Shown here in pieces: positions 12,101 to 22,200 of a stretch of 64,000 nucleotides of DNA. Source of the stretch: Planctomycetota bacterium (GTDB taxonomy: Bacteria; Planctomycetota; UBA1135; UBA2386); contig JADJPQ010000001.1 of the NCBI GenBank assembly GCA_016713175.1, positions 709,001 to 773,000 on the forward strand, written 5' to 3'. Positions within the stretch are counted from its first letter, which is position 1; every line of letters begins with the position of its first letter. The translations under genes and the position numbers were made by a program. Under the pieces are notes generated by a model. It was not told the origin of the DNA and searched no databases. It was given only the letters and a program-made list of their open reading frames with translations.

Positions 12101-14112
12101 GGATGCACGACCACTGGCTGTTGCACGCTCGCTGCCTGCGGGCGGCTGGCCGTCGCGACGACGAACGGCGTCTGCTCGAGCGATTGCTCGAGCGCGATCC
12201 GACCGTCGGGCAGGCCTATGTCGAGCTCGGCGAGTCGCTCGAAGAAGAGGGGCGAACGCAAGAGGCGATGGCGATCTTCGAGCGCGGTATAGCCCGCGCA
12301 CCGACGGTGGCGGTGTTGCACGGCATGCGCGCCAACCTGCTGTGGTCGTTCGGCGCCCGCGCGGAAGCGATCGCGGCCGCCGACCACGCGGCGACGCTGG
12401 ACCCGACCTACGGCTGGGCGCGGCGCGTGCAGGTGCTGTGGCGTTCCGAGTGCGGCGACCATCAGGCGGCGCTGGCGGCGGCGCAAGCGTGCGTGCGCGA
12501 CAATCCGCGTTGGGCGCATGCTCACGACCTGCTGGCAACCGCATTGGATCCACTCGGTCGTCACGACGAGCGGATCGCGGCGTTGCGCTCGGCGCTGGCC
12601 TGCGCTCCGCGGTTGGGCGCGGCGCGCTCGCGGTTGCTCGATGCGCTGATCGAGCTGAACCGGTTCGCGGAAGCCGAGGAGGTCATCGACGAAGGCCTGC
12701 GACTGCTCGGTGACGTGCCCGAACTGTTGCTGCGCCGGATCGAGTTCGTGCATGCGCGTGGCGAACTCGGCGTCGCGCGCGAGCAACTCCGCAAGCTGCT
12801 GGCGGCGCACGCCGACTTCGCGCGCGGGTGGTCGCGGTTGCTGGCGTGGCTCGACGAAGAACGCCTCGACGAGGAAGTCCTGGCGATCTGGCGGGAGCCG
12901 CCAGCGGCACTCGCGGACAACCCGACGGTGCACGGCTACGCCGCCGAGGTGCTGTTGCGGCGCGATGATCGCCCGCGTGCCGAGAAGGCGCTGCGCCGGG
13001 CGCTCGAGATCGCGCCCGACTACGACTGGGGGCGCGACCAGCTCGCCAATCTGTTGCTGAACGATCAACGACCGCGCGAGGTGCTGGCTCTGTTTCCCGG
13101 CGCCACCGATCCGGAGCAGGTGCCGTTCCATCGCGCGGTGGTGTTGGCGCGGGCGGCGGCGGCGACCGGTGATCACGGGCATGCCCAGCGGTGCTTCGAT
13201 CGGTTGTTGCGAGAGCCGGAAGCCGATGCCGGCGGCCTCCATGCCGCGGATCGGGCTCTGCTCGCCAACGCGGGGCGGCGCCATCGACGTCACTTGCGCT
13301 CCCGGCTGGCAGCGTCGGCGCAGGCGCGCGAGGAAGTCGAACACGAGAACTGCCTGCAGGTGCTGGCCATGCGTGGCGAAGGGCGCGCGTTCTTCCGTGG
13401 GCTGACCGCCTTTGCCGCGTGGTTGCCGGAGGAACGGCGCGAAGCCGCCGTGGCGCGGCTGTTGTACGTCGCCAAGAAGGGGCTCGACGCTGCGGGAGTG
13501 GCGGCCTGGGCGCGGACCAACCTGCGGCCACCGATCCGCGACACCGAAGCGTGGGGCAAGATCGCCTATGCGCTGTCCGGCCGGCGCGGCAGCCGGTTGC
13601 TGGTCGATCTGACGGCTGGCGAGTACCAGCGCGCCGGCGTACGCGGCTGGATGCTGGCCAACCTGGCGCTGGCCCATGTGGAGGTGAAGGAGTGGGACCG
13701 CGCCGCCGCGGTCGCCGAGTACGCATTGCGCGAGGTGCCGCGGGATCACTCGGTGTGGTGGCATCGCCGTTGCCTGCTCGAAATCGCCTACGAACGAAGC
13801 GACTGGCCGACCTGCGCCGAACTCGGCGAGATGGCGAGCGAGGAGTTCCCGACCGTCAAGGTCAAGGTGTTCGAGTTCACGACACTGGCGCAGATGGCGC
13901 AGGTGCGCGGCTGGTGGCGGCGTCGGCGCGTGCTGACGCAGGCGCTGCCCGAACTGCTGCGACTGTGGCGACTGGCGGACGCCGACGATCGCGGTAGTTC
14001 GGAGCCGACGGAATTGGAATGGCGGCGGTTCTTCCGGCTGCTGCCGTCGCTGCGGACGCTGTCGTTCGCCATGGGTTCCTTCGGCCGCCGCGTGCTCGGC
14101 TGGTTCGGCTGA
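9103..14112 (+). CDS. Giant TPR protein with C39-like peptidase domain
   Basis: This is a cytoplasmic-looking protein of 1669 residues without a signal peptide. Residues 1-295 are TPR-like helices. Residues ~300-440 form a papain-like C39_2-type domain: VPFIRQDHVTCSPATMASLL with candidate nucleophile Cys318, SGHRQALIGYD with His395, and LLRDPGRR with Asp413, in the right order and spacing. The remaining ~1200 residues are tandem helical TPR-like repeats rich in Ala, Leu, Arg and Glu. The ATG at 9103 is preferred to a GTG at 9091. The kinase-FGE gene follows 87 bp downstream in the same direction. A role as a scaffold or processing protease is inference. Confidence 0.75.
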   Translation: MPAGVVVAEEKIRALLAGGRFVSAWRCLEPSFAAGLRAGEGAFLRLAHEVCWRIGSDRRRYWVARAAWARHRDRLWSWNQRLFDLIRRGRMFAAWELLQQEDRPAPTDADEALQFELVSARTFADLRDFSSAEAALGRALALAPDAAATWRERAWTALERDDLDGAIATVAAARQRWPDEPMLREQQCWLLLQRADPTAALAALAEADAALESPSLKWLRGQALFEAGDLGSARDLLREVVAVDLLERPARVAATMLLARIERMRGDDGAALNALTAAGPTMRKWAERLRAFIDGGAATGSGRVQLTVPFIRQDHVTCSPATMASLLAHAGVAVDQREIAAQITYDGTPSHAEMTWAQGRGLRIWFFQFDAAVAYQLIDRGLPFAISTRFEQSGHRQALIGYDKALGTFLLRDPGRRDLQEVDARWLEKLVRTRGGDCALIVPAEREAEVPVALLPLHAETQLLQQLRQAYDQRDLATVERLATRFDDLPDSIVRWEAQSRIAMERGDRRRRLSLWQQAYEANRDDPYWQYHHAVELRSQDRWATFVEVLQRHIDNGSPFLAMLLADHQRLAAPTRAQAEWLARRAIRALPRRSSAVRLLADILWDDPPRRRHAVAIYRLASLLEPFDEALAQSCFQAWWHLGEAEQGLQFLRERVATLGHKRSLPGATLARALEQLHRRTEAVTTLRQALAGHEDPDVREQLFDLLLADGEREAAMALLADPALWRPMALHQARYRLARGAGDHAAAAAALAAAVAIDGTSASLQVMRLRAVLAEQGRAAALAEVERVIAAHGEDPALLVAMHEFYEDLEERAASEALLRRLVAEHPAEGWLRGRLGRFLVIAGRAAEAVPIVEQLLRETPDSVAVWLDAIDVAEQLGDRALARQRGAEAAVRWAAEPALLRRRRGVAGSAEEAIAAVREAMAWLLESTRPPAADTLDNLAQVIAEDLTPAEAATFLERLQGKFPGQPAIAAARCRLLQQEDPAAACRIGEQLVAEFAWMHDHWLLHARCLRAAGRRDDERRLLERLLERDPTVGQAYVELGESLEEEGRTQEAMAIFERGIARAPTVAVLHGMRANLLWSFGARAEAIAAADHAATLDPTYGWARRVQVLWRSECGDHQAALAAAQACVRDNPRWAHAHDLLATALDPLGRHDERIAALRSALACAPRLGAARSRLLDALIELNRFAEAEEVIDEGLRLLGDVPELLLRRIEFVHARGELGVAREQLRKLLAAHADFARGWSRLLAWLDEERLDEEVLAIWREPPAALADNPTVHGYAAEVLLRRDDRPRAEKALRRALEIAPDYDWGRDQLANLLLNDQRPREVLALFPGATDPEQVPFHRAVVLARAAAATGDHGHAQRCFDRLLREPEADAGGLHAADRALLANAGRRHRRHLRSRLAASAQAREEVEHENCLQVLAMRGEGRAFFRGLTAFAAWLPEERREAAVARLLYVAKKGLDAAGVAAWARTNLRPPIRDTEAWGKIAYALSGRRGSRLLVDLTAGEYQRAGVRGWMLANLALAHVEVKEWDRAAAVAEYALREVPRDHSVWWHRRCLLEIAYERSDWPTCAELGEMASEEFPTVKVKVFEFTTLAQMAQVRGWWRRRRVLTQALPELLRLWRLADADDRGSSEPTELEWRRFFRLLPSLRTLSFAMGSFGRRVLGWFG

Positions 14113-14199
14113 TTGCGGCGGACGGTTTCGCGGGCAGAATGCGCGATCGCGGTCACGAACCCCGAGCTGGCGGCAAATCTGAGTCACGGACACTTCCGG

Positions 14200-16725
<2,526 letters not shown>

Positions 16726-17313
16726 TCAGGCCAGCAGGCGGCGCAGCTGCTCGTCGTTCTGCAGACGCTCCCGCAATCGCTGCCAGCGTTTTCGGCACGC
16801 ATCCTCGGCGATGCCGAGCAAGGTCGCGGTCTCGGCGTGGCTCATGCCCTCGATGCCGATGCAGGCGAGCAGCCGGCGTTCGTCTTCGGGGAGTTGTTGC
16901 AAGCGCGCCATGGCCTCGCGGTGTACTTCGTCGCGGGCGGCGCGTTGGCTGATGGCGGTCACGGTCTCGGCCAGGCCGGGTAACTGCGATTCGGCGCCCT
17001 AGCGTCGGCGGGCGCCGAGCGGATCGCGGCCGAGTTCGCGCAGCGTTTCGAGCCAGACCCGGTTGGCGAAACCGAACAGCCATTGCCGGAACGTGCCGCG
17101 CGCCGGATCGTAATCGGCCGCCTGCCGACAGGCGCGCACGGCGATCTCCTGGACCAGATCGTCCGGCTCGAGCCGGGCTCGCAGTTCGCCCCGGACGCGC
17201 AGGTGCGCCCAGGCGTGCAGCGCACCGGCCGCGTCGGCGAACGCGGCGGCGAAACCGGCATTGCGGTCGGCGGAAACGCGACCGCCGGAACTGTCGGCGG
17301 GTCCAGGCACCAT
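16726..17313 (-). pseudogene. ECF sigma factor split by an in-frame TAG
   Basis: The frame reads an ECF sigma factor of about 195 residues with one TAG at 17001-16999. Before it is region 2 (LRARLEPDDLVQEIAVRACRQ and GTFRQWLFGFANRVWLETLRE). After it is region 4 with a helix-turn-helix (LQQLPEDERRLLACIGIEG, SHAETATLLGIAEDACRKRWQRL). The stop falls in the linker (GARRR, stop, GAESQLPG), where CAG (Gln) to TAG is a one-base change. The ATG at 17313 is preferred; an in-frame TTG lies at 17334. Planctomycete ECF factors are often encoded beside Ser/Thr kinases, as here, where the two genes end back to back. If the TAG is real the factor is inactive. Confidence 0.75.
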
Positions 17314-17409
17314 CCGAACGATACCCTGCCGCAAACGGTCACGTCGCGGAGGCGGGTTTGGTTCCCCACGGCGTGCGCGCGTTCGCGCACTGGCAGGGGG
17401 CGGGGCTGC

Positions 17410-19776
17410 TCAGTCGATCGTCGTCGCCAGGTGGTTGGCCGGCGTGAGACTGCCATCGCCACCGATCACCAGGCCCTGGATCTGCACGCGCAACCCCAGC
17501 AGGGTCGCCTGCAACGGGATCGGCGATGATGAACCGGCGGGGCTGCCCGCGACCGACACCAGGATCGGCCCGGTGACCGCGCTCCCGGGATCCACGAACA
17601 GCGTGCCGCCGAGGGTCGGGGTGCCGCGCGGTGCCCGTTGCAGCCCGAACGCGGTCAGCGCGAAGGCCAGGCCCTGGCCGTAGCCGTGCTCGCCCACGAA
17701 CTCCAGCCGCAAGGCGCCGCCGATGCGCGCGTGCGAGGCGAACTGCAACTGCCGCTGCCGGTTCAGCCAGACCAGATCGCCATCGAGGAGATCCTGATCG
17801 CCGTCGCCGTCGTAGTCGACGGCCGCGACCACCCGGCCGGGACCGAGACCCCGTTCGCGCGTGACGTCGGCGAAGCGACCGGAACCGGTGTTGCGCAACA
17901 TCACCCCGCCGTCGGCCACCAGATCGCGCCGGCCGTCGCCGTCGAGGTCGACCACGACGACACGCGTGGCCGGAACGGTCCCCGGCAACCGCGCCGCGCT
18001 GACGTCCTGCCACACGCCGAGTATCCGCTCGAGCACGCGGATCGATGGGTCGGACAGCACGATCTCGAGCTCGGGGTCGTCGTCGATCTGGGCGAGGTTG
18101 GCGCGCTGAAAGCCCGGTGGACAGTGGAACGTGCTTCCGGCGTCGACGAACGTGCCGTTGCCGCGATTGCGCAGCAGGGCTGGCCGACTGCCCGGGACCG
18201 GCAGCGGCCGACCGAGCAGCAGGTCCAGATCCCCATCGGCATCGACGTCGCCGGCTTCGGCATGGTCGATCCCAGGAACCAGTGGCGGCAGGGCCGCAGC
18301 CGTCACCTCCGCGAAGACGCCGCTGCCCTGGTTGTCGAACAGCTGCGTAGTCATGGTACCCAGGACCAGGATGTCGACATCGCCATCGTGGTCCCGGTCG
18401 AAAGGCACGTTGATCAACGTGCTCGACGACGGCGGCAGCAGCGCGACCGCGCGCAGGTTGCCGAACCCATCGTTGAGGATCGTGGCCGGGCCCTGGCCGG
18501 TGTTGCCCAGGACGTCGAGGTGGCCATCGCCATTGATGTCGGCGCTGGTCCGCTCGCCCGGCCCCGTGCTCGGAATCGCCATGGTGCGCAGGCCAGGCGA
18601 CTCGCTCGCCTCCGTGAGCGACATCAGCAGGGTGCCGCCGATCAGATCCGGATCGCCATCGCGATCGAGATCCGCCGCGAGCGCCGCGGTGAAACGGACC
18701 GGGGTCTGGAAGCGCTGCCCCTGCACGTTGAAGGCGATGTCGTGCAGGCCGAAGAGGTCGTCGAGGCCGTCACCGTGCAGATCGCAGACCGCTCGCCCCA
18801 GGATCGGAGTCAGTGGTCCGGCGACGAACGTCGCCGGGCCGGTCGCGAGCGCCACCACGGTGGAGCCAAACCACAGGTCGGTCAGGCCATCGCCGTTGGC
18901 GTCCAACGCTCGCGCACCACTGCGCGTCAGGTGCAAGCTCCCCGGCAGCAGCGACGAGGCGTCCCCGAACTGACCGGTGCCATGGTTGCGATAGAGCCAG
19001 AGGCTGCCGCTTCCGGCGTTCGACATGCCCGCCAGGTCCGGGTCACCGTCGCGATCGAGGTCGAGAGTCGTGATGGCTTCCAGTTGGCGGCTCGGAACTC
19101 GCGACGAGCTCTCGTCGACGAAGGCGTTGCCGCGGCGCAGCCACAGCCGGAGCCGCTGATGTCCCGCGATCGCCACATCGGTCGAACCATCGCGGTCGAA
19201 ATCGGCGAACACCGCATCAAAGACCGCGAAGCTGCCGGTTGGAAAGGTCCATGGTCCCGGTGCGAAGTTGCCAACGCCGTCGTTGCGCAATGCCGACCAG
19301 GCGTCGTCGGTCACCAGCACCAGGTCCGGGGCGTCGTCGCGATCGAGGTCGAGCAGTTCGAGCAGGCGAGGGGTGCCTGGCAGCGCGATCGTTCCGGCGG
19401 CAGACAGCCGACCGCGGTCATTGCGCAGCACCAGGGCCCCGGTCGGGCGGCGCGCGACGACCACATCGAGATCGCCGTCCCGGTCGACGTCGCCTACCGC
19501 CGCCATACCGAGGGTGACGAGCGCGGCCGGCGCGGCGACTTCGACGCCGCGTTCGAAACCACCGACCCCGTTGCTCAGCAGTGGCGTCACGATGCCGGTC
19601 GCTTCGTTCACGGCGACCAGGTCATCGTCCCCGTCACCGTCGAGATCGGCTGCCGCCGCCAGCACTTCGCCAAACGCGAGGCGCAGCGTGGGCTGGGGGG
19701 CGAACTGTTGCGCAGTGGCATTTGTTCCGGCCGTGATGGCGGCGACAATGACCAGGAGCCACGGGCAAGGTTGCAT
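17410..19776 (-). CDS. Secreted FG-GAP/VCBS repeat protein, paralogue 1 of 3
   Basis: This 788-residue exported protein has the signal PCPWLLVIVAAITAGTNATAQ. It is filled with about fourteen repeats carrying the calcium-binding-like DxDGDGxxDL motif (DLDGDGDDDL, DVDRDGDLDV, DINGDGHLDV and so on), as in FG-GAP beta-propellers. The last ~110 residues are the recurrent module (LGGTLFVDPG ... IPLQATLLGLRVQIQG). It is the last of three tandem copies read leftward, 48 bp after paralogue 2. Such proteins are usually exported surface or adhesion proteins; the ligand is unknown. Confidence 0.8.
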   Translation of the reverse strand: MQPCPWLLVIVAAITAGTNATAQQFAPQPTLRLAFGEVLAAAADLDGDGDDDLVAVNEATGIVTPLLSNGVGGFERGVEVAAPAALVTLGMAAVGDVDRDGDLDVVVARRPTGALVLRNDRGRLSAAGTIALPGTPRLLELLDLDRDDAPDLVLVTDDAWSALRNDGVGNFAPGPWTFPTGSFAVFDAVFADFDRDGSTDVAIAGHQRLRLWLRRGNAFVDESSSRVPSRQLEAITTLDLDRDGDPDLAGMSNAGSGSLWLYRNHGTGQFGDASSLLPGSLHLTRSGARALDANGDGLTDLWFGSTVVALATGPATFVAGPLTPILGRAVCDLHGDGLDDLFGLHDIAFNVQGQRFQTPVRFTAALAADLDRDGDPDLIGGTLLMSLTEASESPGLRTMAIPSTGPGERTSADINGDGHLDVLGNTGQGPATILNDGFGNLRAVALLPPSSSTLINVPFDRDHDGDVDILVLGTMTTQLFDNQGSGVFAEVTAAALPPLVPGIDHAEAGDVDADGDLDLLLGRPLPVPGSRPALLRNRGNGTFVDAGSTFHCPPGFQRANLAQIDDDPELEIVLSDPSIRVLERILGVWQDVSAARLPGTVPATRVVVVDLDGDGRRDLVADGGVMLRNTGSGRFADVTRERGLGPGRVVAAVDYDGDGDQDLLDGDLVWLNRQRQLQFASHARIGGALRLEFVGEHGYGQGLAFALTAFGLQRAPRGTPTLGGTLFVDPGSAVTGPILVSVAGSPAGSSSPIPLQATLLGLRVQIQGLVIGGDGSLTPANHLATTID

Positions 19777-19824
19777 GGGGCGGTTCTGCGCTCGGCGCCG
19801 AGGCGCCGGATTCGGGTGATCGCT

Positions 19825-22194
19825 TCAGTCGATCGTCGTCGTGAGGTGATTGGCGAGCGCAAGCCTGCCGTTGCTGGTGACCACAAGCCCCTGGATCTGC
19901 AGCGTCAGTCCACGGAGGGCCGGCTGCGCCGGAATCGCCACCGCGGCGCCCGCAACCTGCCCGCCGGCCGACACCAGGGCCGGGCCAGGGAAGGTGGTCG
20001 TCGGCTCCACGAACAGCGTGCCGCCGAGTGCGCCCACGCCGCGCGCCGAGCGCGCGATGCCGAGGATCGGCAACGCGATCACCACAGCGGTGCCGAAGCC
20101 GCGCTCACCGACGAACTCCAGGCGCAGTGAGCCGCCTGGCCGCGCCCGCGACGCCAGCTGCAACTGCCGCTGCCCGTTCAGCCAGATCGTGTCGCCGTCG
20201 AGCAGGTCCTGATCGCCATCGCCGTCGAAGTCGACCGCGCCGAGGATCGTGGTCGGAAACGGACCGAGCGCCTGCGGCACGTCGGCGAGCCGGCCGCGGC
20301 CGTCGTTGCGGAACGCGAAGCCGCCCTCGGCAACCAGGTCGGTGTCACCGTCGTCGTCGAAATCCACCGGCAGGACGCGGGCGGCCGCAATCGTCGTCGG
20401 CAGGCGGGAGGCGCTGACGTCCTGCCAGACGCCGAGGATCCGATCGAACACCCGGACGACCGGGCTGAACATGACGATCTCGAGTTCGCGGTCGCCGTCG
20501 AGTTGCGCGAACCGGCCGCGCCGCGCGTCGTTCGGGGCAACGTAGGCAGTGCCGGCGTCGACGAACACGCCGTTGCCCTGATTGAACAGCAGCGTCGGCA
20601 ACATGGCGTTCGGCGACTCGCGTCCGCCGAGCAGCACATCCAGGTCGCCGTCGCCGTCGACATCGCCGACATCGGCGCCGTCGAGCATCGGATCGCGGCG
20701 CGGCAGATCGGTCGCCGCCACATCGGCGAACGTCCAGGCGCCGCGGTTGTCCAGGAGCGCGATCCCGTTGCTGGCGAGCACCAGGATGTCGATGTCACCA
20801 TCGCGATCCCGATCGAATGGGAGGATCGCCGTCGCGCCGAGGCCGAGCGGCAGCATCGCTCCCAGGGTCAGGTTGCCAAAGCCGTCGTTCACCGACGCGT
20901 GCAGATCGCTGGTGATGGCCGCGAGGACGTCGAGATCGCCGTCGCCGTCGAAGTCCGCGACCGCCCGCGCGCTCTGCGGGGTTGCCGACGGCAGCGAGCC
21001 GAACGGTGTCGACCGACCGGCCTCGGTGCGCGAGAACGGCAGCGCCGTGCTGATCAGGTCGGGGTCGCCATCGCCGTCGAGATCGGCAGGGAATGCCGCC
21101 GTGCCCCGGGCAGCCAATTCGAAGCGTTGTCCGAGCACGTTGGTGGCGAGGCCGCCGATCGAGAACAGGTCGCGGCGGCCGTCGCCGTGCACGTCGCAGC
21201 TCGCGATGATCGCCAGGGCCACGCTCTCCCGCCGGACGAACGCCGCGCCAGCGCGCCCGATCAACACCGTGCCGCCGAGTACCAGGTCGGTCACGCCGTC
21301 ACCGTCGGCATCGACGGCGTGAGCGCCCAGCGCCACCGGAGTCGGTCCACTGGCCAGCAGCGACGAACTGTCGGTGAAGTTGCCGGTGCCGTCATTGCGC
21401 AGCAGCCAGTGGCCGGCGGTGCCCAGGCTGGTGCCGGCGATGTCGAGGTCGCCGTCCTGGTCGAGGTCGAAGAGCGTCAAGCCGCTGCGCATGGTGCCCA
21501 GGGGCAGGCGCGTGGCGCTCTCGTCGACGAAGGCGTTCCCGCGCCGCATCCACAGCACGGTCGCCGTCGGGCCAGCCATGGCGAGATCGTCGGCGCCATC
21601 GCCGTCGAAGTCGCCAAACGCCACGTCGAGCGGCGAGACGATCCGCAATGGTGTCGTCCATGATCCAGCGACGAACGCACCGGTGCCGTCGTTCCGCAGG
21701 AGGCTGATCGTGCCAGAAACCAGGACCGCCAGATCGGGAGCGCCGTCGCCATCGAGATCGCGCAAGCGCAGCAACGTGGGGCGTGTCGCCGCCAGCGCCG
21801 GGATCGCACCGGCCGGAGTGAGGCGGCCGGCCGTGTTGCGCAACACGATCGCGCCGGTAGGAGACAGCGTGGTGACCAGGTCGAGATCCCCGTCCCGGTC
21901 GACATCACTGACCGCGCCCGTCCCCAGGATCGGGCGAACGATGCCCGGTACGGCGACCGGCGTTGCACGTTCGAACGTACCGGTCCCATTGGCGAGCATC
22001 GGCGTGAGGATGCCTCGGCTCGGCGTGATCGCGGCCAGGTCATCGTCGCCATCGCCATCGAGGTCGATCGGCGCCAGCAGGGACTCGCCTGGTTCGAGCC
22101 GCAGGGCAGGGTGGCGCGCGAACTGCTGCGCCGACGCAGCGGTTGCGGGTATCGCCGCGAGGAACATCAGGATCGCCAACCGCTGCGTTCTCAT
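19825..22194 (-). CDS. Secreted FG-GAP/VCBS repeat protein, paralogue 2 of 3
   Basis: This 789-residue exported protein (signal LAILMFLAAIPATAASAQ) is colinear with its neighbours on both sides. It opens with QQFARHPALRLEPGESLLAPIDLDGDGDDDLAA, and has DxDGDGxxDL repeats throughout, an NGQRQLQLASRARPGGSLRLEFVG segment and the recurrent C-terminal module (LGGTLFVEPTTTFPG ... IPAQPALRGLTLQIQG). The start is the ATG at 22194, 6 bases after the stop of paralogue 3, so the three copies are probably one transcript. Confidence 0.8.
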   Translation of the reverse strand: MRTQRLAILMFLAAIPATAASAQQFARHPALRLEPGESLLAPIDLDGDGDDDLAAITPSRGILTPMLANGTGTFERATPVAVPGIVRPILGTGAVSDVDRDGDLDLVTTLSPTGAIVLRNTAGRLTPAGAIPALAATRPTLLRLRDLDGDGAPDLAVLVSGTISLLRNDGTGAFVAGSWTTPLRIVSPLDVAFGDFDGDGADDLAMAGPTATVLWMRRGNAFVDESATRLPLGTMRSGLTLFDLDQDGDLDIAGTSLGTAGHWLLRNDGTGNFTDSSSLLASGPTPVALGAHAVDADGDGVTDLVLGGTVLIGRAGAAFVRRESVALAIIASCDVHGDGRRDLFSIGGLATNVLGQRFELAARGTAAFPADLDGDGDPDLISTALPFSRTEAGRSTPFGSLPSATPQSARAVADFDGDGDLDVLAAITSDLHASVNDGFGNLTLGAMLPLGLGATAILPFDRDRDGDIDILVLASNGIALLDNRGAWTFADVAATDLPRRDPMLDGADVGDVDGDGDLDVLLGGRESPNAMLPTLLFNQGNGVFVDAGTAYVAPNDARRGRFAQLDGDRELEIVMFSPVVRVFDRILGVWQDVSASRLPTTIAAARVLPVDFDDDGDTDLVAEGGFAFRNDGRGRLADVPQALGPFPTTILGAVDFDGDGDQDLLDGDTIWLNGQRQLQLASRARPGGSLRLEFVGERGFGTAVVIALPILGIARSARGVGALGGTLFVEPTTTFPGPALVSAGGQVAGAAVAIPAQPALRGLTLQIQGLVVTSNGRLALANHLTTTID

Positions 22195-22200
22195 GGGACG